From: Cytophagales bacterium
GTDB taxonomy: Bacteria > Bacteroidota > Bacteroidia > Cytophagales > Cyclobacteriaceae
Direction of reading: 5' to 3'
Assembly: GCA_017303805.1 (NCBI GenBank)
Contig: JAFLBQ010000001.1
Coordinates: 372,001 to 436,000, forward strand
DNA: 64,000 nucleotides
Shown: positions 17,349-26,771 of the stretch, piece after piece
Position numbering within the stretch: position 1 is the first letter of the stretch
How the letters are laid out: every line of letters starts with the position of its first letter
Position numbers and translations under genes: made by a program
The notes under the pieces: model-generated
Databases searched by the model: none
Told to the model about the DNA's origin: nothing
Seen by the model: the letters and a program-made list of their open reading frames with translations, nothing else

Positions 17349-18749
17349 GTGCCGCTATCTAACATAAGATTCAGTAGATTTTTTTTAGTTGTAATCTTAA
17401 TGCAATGTTCTGCCATTGAAAGAAAGGGGATTACCATAGAACCTGATCCGGACAACGGAGGGCTGATTTTACCGGAAGGATTTCGGGCACTAGTTGTGGC
17501 TGATAGTGTTGGCCCCACCCGGCACATTGCCGTTAATAGTAATGGCGATGTTTTTGCAAAACTCAGAATTACCAGGGGCGAACTAGGCAATGTAGCCATG
17601 CGTGACACCAACAGCGATGAGAGGGTAGATATTTTTCAGCGCTTTGGCGATTATCCGAATGACGGGAGTTTTGCAACGGAGATGAGAATTCATAATGGCT
17701 ATTTGTATTATAGTTCCGAACGCATAGTTTACCGGCAGAAGCTTTCTGTGGTCAATCTCATTCCCGATGGGAAGCCTGAAATTCTTGTGGTAGATCATCA
17801 TCCACTACAATGGCATAATGCAAAATCGCTGGCTTTTGATGATTCCGGAGGTATGTATGTTACTTTCAGCGCTCCTACTAATGCTTGTGAAGATTGGCAA
17901 TCAGTTTCCGGAGCCTCCCAATCATCAGCTGGGGTAAAAGGCATTAATCCATGCCCTCAACTAGTTGAGCAGGCAGGCATTTGGAGGTTTAGTGATTCAC
18001 GTTTAAACCAAACTCAAATTGATGGCAAGAAGTACGCGACAGGCCTGCGAAGTGTGGTTGGTATAACCTGGTTTAATGACAAGTTGTATGCCGTTTTGCA
18101 CGGCCGGGATTATCTAAGCCAACATGCACCGCAGTATTTCACCGAATGGGACAATGCCATATTACCTGGCGAAGAGTTTATTGATTTAGAGGAAGGTGAT
18201 GACATTGGGTGGCCTTACGCTTATTACGATCACTATCAAGGCAAAAGAATTCTGGCTCCGGAGTATGGTGGCGATGGAACAAAAGAAGTACATGGTTTCA
18301 AAGATCCAATCATGGCTTTTCCAGCACATTGGGCACCAAATGATTTACTATTTTATTCCGGCAATCAATTTCCAACGCGATACCAAAAGGGAGCATTTGT
18401 TGCATTTCATGGCTCCACAAATCGAAATCCATACCCTCAAGGTGGATATATAGTTGCTTTTGTGCCTTTTAAGAATGGTAAGTTGAGCAAAAGTTGGGAG
18501 CTATTTGCCGATGGTTTTGTTGGCAAGGATACCATCTATCAAATGCAGGAGGCCACGTACAGGCCAATGGGATTGGCAGAAGGACCGGACGGCTCGCTGT
18601 ACATTTCTGAATCAAAATCTGGCAAAATCTGGCGCGTCTTTTTTTCAGGAGACTATGAAGAATTTGGAGACAAACAACTTTTGATTATGGAAAAAATTAA
18701 AAAGACAAAATCATATTTAAATGATCCAGAAAGAATTAATAATAATTGA
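17349..18749 (+). CDS. Sorbosone dehydrogenase-like lipoprotein, second copy
   Basis: A 466-aa protein, starting at GTG (17349); the internal ATG at residue 18 would destroy the lipoprotein signal, because the lipobox LMQC with Cys19 comes right after it. The mature part shows the propeller motifs GGLILPEGFRALVVADSVG, LAFDDSGGMYVTFSAP, GLRSVVGITWFNDKLYAVLHG and GPDGSLYISESKSGKIWRV. It is about 90 residues longer than the copy at 5808, mostly through inserts and a polar basic tail. The base composition in the second half is more AT-rich than neighbouring genes. The substrate is unknown. Confidence 0.82.
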   Translation: MPLSNIRFSRFFLVVILMQCSAIERKGITIEPDPDNGGLILPEGFRALVVADSVGPTRHIAVNSNGDVFAKLRITRGELGNVAMRDTNSDERVDIFQRFGDYPNDGSFATEMRIHNGYLYYSSERIVYRQKLSVVNLIPDGKPEILVVDHHPLQWHNAKSLAFDDSGGMYVTFSAPTNACEDWQSVSGASQSSAGVKGINPCPQLVEQAGIWRFSDSRLNQTQIDGKKYATGLRSVVGITWFNDKLYAVLHGRDYLSQHAPQYFTEWDNAILPGEEFIDLEEGDDIGWPYAYYDHYQGKRILAPEYGGDGTKEVHGFKDPIMAFPAHWAPNDLLFYSGNQFPTRYQKGAFVAFHGSTNRNPYPQGGYIVAFVPFKNGKLSKSWELFADGFVGKDTIYQMQEATYRPMGLAEGPDGSLYISESKSGKIWRVFFSGDYEEFGDKQLLIMEKIKKTKSYLNDPERINNN

Positions 18750-18759
18750 ATTGAAAAAA

Positions 18760-19857
18760 TTACCTCAAAGCAAACCTTTTACCGGGCAAGGCTTTTACTG
18801 CATTCTTAAACTCGAGGGTTAATAACAAAGATGCCAGTTGGCTTGGAGGCAACAACGACTTTAAACTTAGTTCATCGATCATTACTGGTTCTTTACTTTC
18901 TTTTAGAATGCGCAATACGGTCTGTTCGTCTGCATCAAAAACAGTAAGTTCTAACGCAGGTTGTACGGCTGTTTTTTCTACGCTCCAGTTCATTATATAC
19001 TCCAGGTCTTTAACGGAAGTAAACAGATTAGCCCGATTGGTTTTAATCAATTTATTGCAACCCGCAGAATAGGCTTGTAGTAAATTGCCAGGCACCGCAA
19101 AAACATCCTTATTGTAACTGTTGGCAATATCGGCTGTAATCAGCGCACCTCCCTTTTCACCTGCTTCTACTACAATTAATGCATCGCACATTCCGGCAAT
19201 TATTCTGTTACGGGCCGGAAAATTGTGCGCATCGGGTTTGGTACCAAAGCGATTTTCAGTAAGCAAGGCCCCGGCTTCAATCATTTTGCGGGCAGTTTCT
19301 TTGTGTGCAGCGGGGTAAATTGTGTCTATGCCGCTACCCATAATTCCAACCGTTGGCAGCTTATTTTTTAGGGCAGCTTTGTGCGCATGAATGTCGATAC
19401 CATACGCTAACCCGCTAAGGATTAACGCCTCGTGTGGCACTAATTCTTTGCAAATTTGTTCCACCACTTCTTTACCGTATTCGGTTGCCTGCCGGGTGCC
19501 AACAATAGCAATTGCTTTCGGAAGATTTAAGTTCTGATTGCCTTTGCAGTAGAGAATAGCCGGGGCATCGTCTAAAGGCTTTAGCCGGTGCGGGTATTTT
19601 TTATCGGAATAAAGAATGATTTCCACATCGTCCCGATCCGCTCGCTTTAATTCCTTCTCCGCTTCGTCAAATGCGGATTGGTTTGTAATTGCAAGTGCAG
19701 ATTTTTCGCCTACCCCCGGAATTTGCAGCAATCTGCTTTTGGGTGTTTTAAAAACCTGGCTGGCCGATCCGCAATAGCTAACCAACTGTTTTACAAGAAA
19801 ATCACCGATACCGGGAGTAAAGTGTAATGCGATAAACGAAAGTCTTTCCTGATCCAT
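18760..19857 (-). CDS. dprA: DNA-processing protein DprA
   Basis: A 365-aa protein that loads RecA on incoming single-stranded DNA in natural transformation. An N-terminal helix-hairpin-helix/SAM-like part (GIGDFLVKQLV ... LLQIPGVGEKSA) is followed by the Rossmann-like DprA core: IAIVGTRQATEYG, ILSGLAYGIDIHAHKAAL, MGSGIDTIYPAAHKETA, FPARNRIIAGM, KGGALITADIANSYNKDVFA. A C-terminal winged-helix-like segment ends the protein (QTVLRILKESKEPVMIDEL). Most bacteria carry it, competent or not. It is downstream of a MerR gene by 37 nt on the same strand. Confidence 0.95.
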   Translation of the reverse strand: MDQERLSFIALHFTPGIGDFLVKQLVSYCGSASQVFKTPKSRLLQIPGVGEKSALAITNQSAFDEAEKELKRADRDDVEIILYSDKKYPHRLKPLDDAPAILYCKGNQNLNLPKAIAIVGTRQATEYGKEVVEQICKELVPHEALILSGLAYGIDIHAHKAALKNKLPTVGIMGSGIDTIYPAAHKETARKMIEAGALLTENRFGTKPDAHNFPARNRIIAGMCDALIVVEAGEKGGALITADIANSYNKDVFAVPGNLLQAYSAGCNKLIKTNRANLFTSVKDLEYIMNWSVEKTAVQPALELTVFDADEQTVLRILKESKEPVMIDELSLKSLLPPSQLASLLLTLEFKNAVKALPGKRFALR

Positions 19858-19894
19858 GCATTAAAAACCGGAAGATGAAAGTACGATTACCGCG

Positions 19895-20230
19895 TTAGAG
19901 TTTTTCGCGGATTTGCACTAAGAACTGGCGAACATTCTTCAAAGAATCCAGTAAATCCATTTTATCGCGCACGGCCTGGCTGTCGTTCTTTAACATCTCC
20001 TTCGCACCCTGAAGGGTAAAACCCTTTTCTTTTACAAGATGAAAGATGGTTTTTACATGATCGATGTCTTCTTTGGTAAACTGCCGGTTGCCTTTGCGAT
20101 TTTTTTTCGGTTGAATAAGGTCGAACTCGGATTCCCAAAAGCGTATGAGGGAGGGGGCTACATTAAACATCTCGGCTACTTCACCGATAGAATAATAAAT
20201 TTTCTCAATTTCTTTCTCTTTGTACGCCAT
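19895..20230 (-). CDS. MerR family transcriptional regulator
   Basis: A 111-aa regulator with a winged helix-turn-helix (IGEVAEMFNVAPSLIRFWE) followed by NRKGNRQFTKEDIDHVKTI and a short dimer helix. It lacks any effector domain or metal-binding cysteines, so it is the short, stand-alone MerR class often found near envelope genes in Bacteroidota. It lies upstream of dprA. Its target is unknown; no MerR-type 19-20 bp spacer operator was picked out. Confidence 0.9.
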   Translation of the reverse strand: MAYKEKEIEKIYYSIGEVAEMFNVAPSLIRFWESEFDLIQPKKNRKGNRQFTKEDIDHVKTIFHLVKEKGFTLQGAKEMLKNDSQAVRDKMDLLDSLKNVRQFLVQIREKL

Positions 20231-20345
20231 GAGGGACTAAACGGGGCTGTGCGAGTTACTTTTTTTTGGTGAACTCTGTGCAAAGTAATAATTCTTTAAT
20301 CTTGAAACAACGCGCACATTTTTTTTTATCTACAAGCTATGCACA

Positions 20346-21386
20346 TCAGTTTGTGGATGGCAGCACCCAGCCGTCATCCTGAATTTTTATTCGACTCTCT
20401 GGAAAATCTTCGCGGCTAAGTTGTTGTATCCGCTTCAATACTTGCTTTTCGGCATCGGGTTGAACTACCGACCGATAGGTTTGGTAGGTAGAAGTAATAT
20501 GGGCTTTTAGAAATTCGCCTTGTGGGCTTGCATACACCTTAATTATGGGCGCCAACCCATTTACGCCACTTACATTGATGCCACCATACGTGCAAAAATT
20601 CCCCAGGCTATACGCTATAAACCGGTTCTTGTAAACTTCAACAGCGCGGGTAACGTGTGGTCCATGCCCAAAAATGATGTCCGCCCCGGCATCGATCAAC
20701 GTATGGGCAAACCGGTAAACATTACCTCTGTTTTCGCCATAGAACATTTCATCTTTGCGTGGCACATGCTGGTATTGTGGCCCTTCGGCTCCGCCATGAA
20801 ACGAAACAATTACTACATCGGCCAGGGAGTCAAGCTTTTGTACAATGGCCCGGGCTGCGGGTAAATCATTTAAGTTAAGACAACCGCTGTTGGGTGCAAA
20901 TGCCGTAAAGCCATAGCGCACTCCGTTTTTTTCAAAGATCACATAGGGCGTGGTGGTTAGTCCGGCATGTTTAATTCCGGCAGCATCCAGGGCTTTCATA
21001 CTGCTTTTGCGGCCTGCATCTCCAAAATCGCCTGCATGGTTGTTAGCCAGACTAACTACATCAAATCCGGCAACAGCCAGGTTGTTAGCATACTTAACCG
21101 GGCTGCGAAACACATAGCACACCTTTGGGTCGCGGCAGGTTTTGGCGGTGCCCCCTTCGTCTAAGAGTACGCCTTCCAGGTTGCCCATGGTAACATCGGC
21201 ACTTTGCAAAATGGCAGCTACCTCTTTCAATAAATCGGCCCCCTCGTTAGGTGGCAGGCCGCTGCTGGTAGGGTAGTTGCTACCCATCATTATATCGCCA
21301 ACACCAATTACGGTTATGGTATCTTTTTTTTGCGACAGGCAATCAGATGTAACACATAGTGCAGCTATGAAAAAAATTAAGCGCAT
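20346..21386 (-). CDS. CapA-like (poly-gamma-glutamate synthesis) metallophosphatase-fold protein
   Basis: Start placed at the ATG at 21386; the longer frame starts at TTG. The N-terminus is a signal peptide (LIFFIAALCVTSDCLSQ). The mature part has the CapA/PgsA fold: TVIGVGDIMMGSNYPTS, VTMGNLEGVLL, VVSLANNHAGDFGD, VVIVSFHGGAEGPQYQHVP and IDAGADIIFGHGPHVTRAVEVY, which hold the metal-binding Asp, Asn and His residues. In Bacillus, CapA supports the poly-glutamate capsule, but in bacteria without capB/capC this family has unknown substrates. No such neighbours are seen here. Confidence 0.88.
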   Translation of the reverse strand: MRLIFFIAALCVTSDCLSQKKDTITVIGVGDIMMGSNYPTSSGLPPNEGADLLKEVAAILQSADVTMGNLEGVLLDEGGTAKTCRDPKVCYVFRSPVKYANNLAVAGFDVVSLANNHAGDFGDAGRKSSMKALDAAGIKHAGLTTTPYVIFEKNGVRYGFTAFAPNSGCLNLNDLPAARAIVQKLDSLADVVIVSFHGGAEGPQYQHVPRKDEMFYGENRGNVYRFAHTLIDAGADIIFGHGPHVTRAVEVYKNRFIAYSLGNFCTYGGINVSGVNGLAPIIKVYASPQGEFLKAHITSTYQTYRSVVQPDAEKQVLKRIQQLSREDFPESRIKIQDDGWVLPSTN

Positions 21387-21451
21387 TAGATTTTTAAGTT
21401 GAAAGGCTTGCAAAGAAAATCAACAGCCGGCAAATAACAAAAACGTATCGA

Positions 21452-22411
21452 TTAGTCGAGCGAGGTAACAGACTGGCTACCGATTTCTATTAATTTTTCG
21501 TATTCCTGATTTTTAAGATCGCGTTGGAAAAAGTTAATAGGATTTACGTACGTGCCGTGGTATAAAACTTCGTAGTGCAGATGGGGTCCAACAGATGTGC
21601 CGGTGTTGCCAACATATCCAATTACCTGGCCGCGCTTCACTTTCTCGCCTGCAGATACTATAAACCGTGTCATGTGTCCGTACCGGGTTTGCAGGCCGTA
21701 GCCATGATCAATAAAAACCATATTACCCAGGGTTTCGGAATATTGAGCCAGGTTAACGCTGCCATCGCCTGTGGCATAAATGGGCGCCCCGGTTGGTGCT
21801 GTAAAATCAAGTCCATTGTGCGGTCGTACATAACCTAACAACGGGTGAAGCCGCAATCCGAAAAGTGTATGCAGTTGTTTTAGGTCTTTATTACTTACAG
21901 GCTGAATGGCTGGCCGCGATGCCCACATCTTTTCTTTTTTCTCCAACTCTTCTTTAAGTTGGTTTAACGATTGAGCTTCAATGTCAAGCCGGTTTTTTAA
22001 TTTCTCAGCCTTATCGTACGCAATTCGGATAACGGGATAAAGAATAGATTCGCTTGCTTTAGCACGACCACCCACTCCGGCTTCGCGTTGGGTTAAATCA
22101 AGCGGTTCCAGATCCAGAATTACGCGGTAATTATGATCATCATTATGCTCCAGTGCACTCAATTGATCGGATGTGCGCCCGAGTTGCTTGTAGAGCACCT
22201 GCCATTCGGCTTTTAATTCCTGGTTATGATCAGCCAGAAGAGTTTCGTCCAGGTGCGGGTAATTAGCATTAAAATACACAAGGCCGGCTACGCCAAGGCA
22301 AAAGGAAATTATTAAAAAGTGCAGCACGTGCCGCGCAGCAGCTTTGGGCGACACTACGATAGGATCGTACTTGCAGGTTTGCTCGTTATACGTGTAGCGC
22401 ATGCGTGCCAT
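21452..22411 (-). CDS. M23 (LytM) family peptidase, first of the tandem by position
   Basis: A 319-aa membrane-anchored peptidase: a membrane helix (about 27-47), a coiled-coil region (60-155) and a C-terminal LytM domain. Zinc ligands are present (HNGLD and the final HLHYE), so it is probably active on peptidoglycan cross-links. Its ATG shares one base with the TGA of the upstream M23 gene (TGATG), so translation is coupled. Both proteins start with a similar K/RYxYN..T motif, indicating duplication. Confidence 0.93.
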   Translation of the reverse strand: MARMRYTYNEQTCKYDPIVVSPKAAARHVLHFLIISFCLGVAGLVYFNANYPHLDETLLADHNQELKAEWQVLYKQLGRTSDQLSALEHNDDHNYRVILDLEPLDLTQREAGVGGRAKASESILYPVIRIAYDKAEKLKNRLDIEAQSLNQLKEELEKKEKMWASRPAIQPVSNKDLKQLHTLFGLRLHPLLGYVRPHNGLDFTAPTGAPIYATGDGSVNLAQYSETLGNMVFIDHGYGLQTRYGHMTRFIVSAGEKVKRGQVIGYVGNTGTSVGPHLHYEVLYHGTYVNPINFFQRDLKNQEYEKLIEIGSQSVTSLD

Positions 22412-23385
22412 CAGTCGAGCGATTGATTTTGTTTCGTACTAAGACCTGCCAATATCTTGTATTGAGTTGCTGTAAGCCCTTCCATAAAGAAGCGGGTTGG
22501 GTCCACATTTGTTCCGTTCTTTAAAACTTCGTAATGCAGGTGGGGGGCAATGGAACCACCGGAACTTCCTACCGAACCAATGCGCTGTCCCTTCTCAATT
22601 TTTTGGCCTGTGCGCACATCAATTTCTTCCAGATGGGTGTATCGGGTCAGATATCCGTTGCCGTGATCTATCTCAATGTAATTTCCATAGCCGGCTATCA
22701 AATCGCTGCGTTTGGTTGTTACGATCCGGCCGGGCGCAGTAGCTACTACGGCTGTACCACGCGGGGCAGCCACATCCACACCATCGTGATGGTAGTTACC
22801 TTTGTGAAACGGATTAATGCGCATTCCAAAACCAGATACTAATTTTTCAACAGCGAAATTTTCAATTGGTGCAATGGCGGGTGTAGCGAAAAGTTCTGGT
22901 AGATCGGACCGGCCAACGCTGGCCTTCGCATTAAAGAAGGTATTGCTGGTACGCGCTACACGTATCAATTCAGTAAATCGATTTCCTAATTGTTCTGCCG
23001 ATTCATTAAAATCACGTAGATCCGAAATCAATAAATTCTCGCGCTCAGGTAATACCGCACTGTTTTCCGGTCTGTTTAATTCTGTTTCAAATAATCTTTG
23101 ATAAAGCGATAAGTCTTTTTGCTTCAGATCTGCCAGTTGAAGATTGGAAGTACCGAGTTGAGCAGTCAGAATAAATTTATGATCTTCTAATGCTCGGTTT
23201 TCGGCTCGCAATTGTTTTTCCAACGGGGTTTCTAAAACCAGATTTTGAAGCAGGAGTAACCCTATAAAAAATACAAAGCCAAAAACCAAGTAGCCCACTA
23301 CGCGTAGCACGAACCGACCAACTGAAAATCGGGCACGCTCAAAACGCAAAGTCTTCAGGTTGTAGTAGTATTTTGTTTTGGCCAT
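22411..23385 (-). CDS. M23 (LytM) family peptidase, second of the tandem
   Basis: A 324-aa paralogue of the gene that follows it. There is one membrane helix (about 26-48, VVGYLVFGFVFFIGLLLLQN), a coiled-coil segment (about 60-130) and a C-terminal LytM domain with HHDGVD and HLHYEV zinc motifs, so it is also predicted to be active. It is the first gene of the two-gene operon, divergent from alaS. The pair probably shapes the cell wall during growth or division. Proximity to alaS is a known arrangement in Bacteroidota. Confidence 0.93.
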   Translation of the reverse strand: MAKTKYYYNLKTLRFERARFSVGRFVLRVVGYLVFGFVFFIGLLLLQNLVLETPLEKQLRAENRALEDHKFILTAQLGTSNLQLADLKQKDLSLYQRLFETELNRPENSAVLPERENLLISDLRDFNESAEQLGNRFTELIRVARTSNTFFNAKASVGRSDLPELFATPAIAPIENFAVEKLVSGFGMRINPFHKGNYHHDGVDVAAPRGTAVVATAPGRIVTTKRSDLIAGYGNYIEIDHGNGYLTRYTHLEEIDVRTGQKIEKGQRIGSVGSSGGSIAPHLHYEVLKNGTNVDPTRFFMEGLTATQYKILAGLSTKQNQSLD

Positions 23386-23437
23386 GTGTGGGGTTACAAA
23401 CCAATTTCCAAAAGCCTCACGAAATTCAAACCTTTCG

Positions 23438-23468
23438 TTTCAAAATGAACCCAAGCGGGTTAATTTTG
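23438..23468 (+). promoter_or_regulatory. Candidate promoter of alaS
   Basis: TAATTTTG (23461-23468) fits TAnnTTTG exactly. A TTT/TTTC element lies about 19-20 nt upstream (23438-23441). The transcript would have a leader of about 55 nt before the ATG at 23531. Confidence 0.45.
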
Positions 23469-23530
23469 CTGTTTATCAAGGCTTCAAAAGCCTTAAATGT
23501 AGGTAAAAACCCCGGTTCTCAAAAGTTAAA

Positions 23531-26167
23531 ATGGGCTTAGAATTAATGGATTCCGCATCGATCAGACGAAAGTTTCTCGATTTCTTTGAAAAAAGAGGTC
23601 ATAAGATTGTTCCTTCCGCTCCGCTGGTACTTAAAAGCGACCCCACGTTGCTCTTCACCAACTCGGGGATGGTGCAGTTTAAAGATTACTTTTTGGGTAA
23701 TAATGTGGCACCCTACAAACGTATTGCCGACACACAAAAATGCCTTCGTGTAAGTGGTAAGCACAACGACCTGGAAGATGTTGGCCTCGATACCTATCAC
23801 CACACAATGTTCGAGATGTTGGGCAACTGGAGCTTTGGCGATTACTTTAAGAAAGAAGCAATTGCCTGGGCCTGGGAGTTACTAACCGAAGAGTATAAAT
23901 TACCGAAAGATCGATTGTATGTTACCGTATTTGGAGGCGACAAAGCCGATAACCTTCCGGTAGATGAAGAAGCAAAAGAACTGTGGAAACAGTTTGTGAG
24001 CGAAGACCGCATTCTGCACGGCATAAAGAAAGATAACTTTTGGGAGATGGGCGAGCAAGGACCATGCGGTCCGTGTTCGGAAATTCATATTGACTTGCGG
24101 CCTGCAGCAGAAGTGAAAGCAAAGCCGGGCAGAGAGTTGGTGAACAGCGATCATCCGCAAGTAGTAGAAATCTGGAACCTTGTATTTATTCAGTTTAACA
24201 GACTTGCCTCGGGCGCATTAGAACCCCTGCCCGATAAACATGTGGATACCGGCATGGGTTTCGAGCGGTTGTGTATGGCTATACAAGGCAAGACCTCAAA
24301 CTATGATACCGATGTGTTCCGGCCGTTGATGGATTTTATTGCCAAAGCAGCTGGTGTTGCCTATTCAGGTTCTACTCCGGGCAAGGGTGCACCGCAGGAA
24401 AAACAAGATATTGCCATTCGGGTAATTGCCGATCACATTCGTGCTGTTGCATTTACCATTGCCGATGGACAGTTACCAAGTAACACCGGTGCTGGGTACG
24501 TGATAAGAAGAATTTTAAGAAGAGCGGTGCGGTACGGATTTTCGTACCTCAACTTCAAAGAGCCATTCTTCCACACATTGGTGCCCGTTTTAGCAAATCA
24601 GTTCAAAGATGTGTTTCCGGAGTTGCAACAGCAGTTAGACTATGTAAGCCGCGTGGTATTAGAGGAGGAGGTTTCTTTTTTAAGAACCTTGGAACGTGGC
24701 TTAAAGCGAATTGAAAATTTTGAAACCAGTATTTCGGGAGCGCAGGCATTTGAACTTTACGATACGTTCGGCTTTCCATTCGATCTTACCTCTTTGATTG
24801 CCCGCGAGCGGGGGTTTGCAGTGGATGAGAAAGGATTTCAAGAGGAGATGGAAAAGCAAAAGCAACGCTCAAAAGCAGATGCCACCAAAGAAACGGGCGA
24901 CTGGATTTTAGTGGGTGCCGATGTAAAGACTGAGTTTATAGGGTACGAACATTTAACTGCCGATGCCCGCATAGTGAAGTACCGTAAGGTGAAGCAAAAA
25001 AATAAGGAGGCATACCAGCTTGTGCTGGATAAAACTCCTTTTTATGCTGAAAGCGGTGGCCAGGTTGGCGATACAGGCATCTTGGAAACCGCCAATGAGA
25101 AGATTGATGTGGTGGATACCAAAAAGGAAAACGAACTGATCGTTCATTACACCAACACCTTGCCGGCTAACGTAGCTGCCCCTTTACATGCCGCAGTAAA
25201 CGCAAGCCAACGCAGGCAAACAATGAATAACCACTCCGGCACGCACCTGCTCCATGCGGCCTTGCGCCAGGTGCTTGGCAAACACGTAGAGCAGAAGGGC
25301 TCGTTGGTAAATGATAAAATGCTGCGGTTCGATTTTTCGCACTTTGCCGCTATGACCGATGAAGAAATTAGACGGGTGGAGGACATTGTTAACAGGAAAG
25401 TGCGCGAGAATATTGCCCTTGACGAAAAACGAAACGTACCGTTGGAGCAAGCTAAAAGCCTGGGTGCAATGGCGCTGTTTGGCGAAAAGTATGGCGAGTT
25501 TGTTCGCGTAATTACTTTCGATCCCAAATTTTCGGTTGAGTTGTGCGGAGGTACGCACGTACCCTACACCGGCAACCTGGGTTTATTTAAAATTATTGCA
25601 GAAAGTTCGGTAGCGGCTGGCGTGCGCAGAATAGAAGCGGTAACAGCCGAAGGGGCTCAGCAGTTTGTATTCGAACAATTGAATTTGCTTACCGAAGTAA
25701 AATCAATACTTAAAAATCCGAAAGATGTGTTGGCTTCGGCCCGGTCACTAGTGGAAGAAAAGCACGTGTTGGAAAAGAAACTGGAAGCGCTCCATCAGCA
25801 ACAAGCTGCTGCCTTGAAAAACGAGTTGGCCGGTAAAGCAACAAAAACCAACGGCCACACATTGATTATTGAAAAAGTGACCGTGCCCAATGCCGATGCC
25901 CTGAAAAATATTGCCTATGCCTTGCGCAACCAGTTCGATGACTTACTGTTGATATTGGCAGCCGAAATTGATGGCAAGCCGCAGGTTGCCGTTATGCTGG
26001 GCGAAAAGGTAGAGGCTGCTAAAAAATTTCATGCCGGCAACCTGGTAAAAGAATTAGCGAAAGAGATAGAGGGTGGTGGAGGAGGCCAGCCGTTTTTTGC
26101 TACTGCGGGGGGTAAAAAACTAGACGGCCTGCAGCAGGTTTTAATCAAAGCGAAACAACTAATCTAA
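23531..26167 (+). CDS. alaS: Alanyl-tRNA synthetase
   Basis: An 878-aa class II synthetase that charges tRNA-Ala. The N-terminal catalytic domain includes motif 1 and the ATP site (GCIH equivalent FTNSGMVQFKDYFLG, motif 2 KHNDLEDVG, motif 3-like GMGFERLCMAIQG). The editing domain follows with NNHSGTHLLHAALR and the CGGTHV metal site. The C-terminal C-Ala domain ends the protein (GGGGGQPFFATAGG). The length is normal. It is followed after 10 nt by a small secreted protein gene and then gatB, probably in one unit. Confidence 0.97.
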   Translation: MGLELMDSASIRRKFLDFFEKRGHKIVPSAPLVLKSDPTLLFTNSGMVQFKDYFLGNNVAPYKRIADTQKCLRVSGKHNDLEDVGLDTYHHTMFEMLGNWSFGDYFKKEAIAWAWELLTEEYKLPKDRLYVTVFGGDKADNLPVDEEAKELWKQFVSEDRILHGIKKDNFWEMGEQGPCGPCSEIHIDLRPAAEVKAKPGRELVNSDHPQVVEIWNLVFIQFNRLASGALEPLPDKHVDTGMGFERLCMAIQGKTSNYDTDVFRPLMDFIAKAAGVAYSGSTPGKGAPQEKQDIAIRVIADHIRAVAFTIADGQLPSNTGAGYVIRRILRRAVRYGFSYLNFKEPFFHTLVPVLANQFKDVFPELQQQLDYVSRVVLEEEVSFLRTLERGLKRIENFETSISGAQAFELYDTFGFPFDLTSLIARERGFAVDEKGFQEEMEKQKQRSKADATKETGDWILVGADVKTEFIGYEHLTADARIVKYRKVKQKNKEAYQLVLDKTPFYAESGGQVGDTGILETANEKIDVVDTKKENELIVHYTNTLPANVAAPLHAAVNASQRRQTMNNHSGTHLLHAALRQVLGKHVEQKGSLVNDKMLRFDFSHFAAMTDEEIRRVEDIVNRKVRENIALDEKRNVPLEQAKSLGAMALFGEKYGEFVRVITFDPKFSVELCGGTHVPYTGNLGLFKIIAESSVAAGVRRIEAVTAEGAQQFVFEQLNLLTEVKSILKNPKDVLASARSLVEEKHVLEKKLEALHQQQAAALKNELAGKATKTNGHTLIIEKVTVPNADALKNIAYALRNQFDDLLLILAAEIDGKPQVAVMLGEKVEAAKKFHAGNLVKELAKEIEGGGGGQPFFATAGGKKLDGLQQVLIKAKQLI

Positions 26168-26177
26168 ATTTATCAAA

Positions 26178-26762
26178 ATGAAAAAATTTGTAATGGTATG
26201 CCTGGCGGTTTGGATCCTTACTTCGGCTCAGGCGCAGGATTCAAAAGAAGTGATAAAAAAATTTGATGAGTACTCGTCACTTCTCTTAAAAAAAGATTTT
26301 GACAAAGCGCTCAACTACGTGCATACCGGAATTTATGATATTCTGCCGCGCGAGCAAATGAAAGCAGTGCTGGAGCAAACCTTTAGTAACCCCATGATGG
26401 ATATTGAAATGACTATGCCAGAAGTAAAAGGCATTAGCACTACCAAGCTGATTAACAAAGTGCACTACGTAAAATTTAACAGCAAGAGCATTGTTAAAAT
26501 GAGATTTAACATGGAGGGTTCTGGTGGCGACCCTGAAGCTATTCAAAATCAGATAAAGCAAGGCTTGATTACCCAGTTTGGCGAACAGAATGTTTCGTAC
26601 GACAAGGCAAGTGGGTTTTTTACGGTAGCTACTGTTAAACCGGTAATTGCTGCATCGCCAGATAAGAAAGATTGGAAATTTGTTACCATCGATAGCGAAC
26701 AACTTGTACCCATGCTCGAAAAATTTATTCCGAAAGAAATTCTGGATTTGAAAGTAGAGTAG
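26178..26762 (+). CDS. Secreted protein of unknown function
   Basis: A 194-aa protein with a signal peptide (1-19, WILTSAQAQ). The mature part looks like a small alpha/beta domain: KFDEYSSLLLKKDFDKALNYVHTGIY at the start is helical, then EMTMPEVKGISTTKLINKVHYVKF. It resembles SnoaL/NTF2-like secreted proteins in outline, but this is weak. It lies between alaS and gatB with gaps of 10 and 9 nt. Confidence 0.72.
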   Translation: MKKFVMVCLAVWILTSAQAQDSKEVIKKFDEYSSLLLKKDFDKALNYVHTGIYDILPREQMKAVLEQTFSNPMMDIEMTMPEVKGISTTKLINKVHYVKFNSKSIVKMRFNMEGSGGDPEAIQNQIKQGLITQFGEQNVSYDKASGFFTVATVKPVIAASPDKKDWKFVTIDSEQLVPMLEKFIPKEILDLKVE

Positions 26763-26771
26763 GGCCTGAAC

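Noticed and set aside
20231-20345. A MerR-type operator upstream of the MerR gene
   Set aside because: No clear dyad with the usual 19-20 bp promoter spacing was found.
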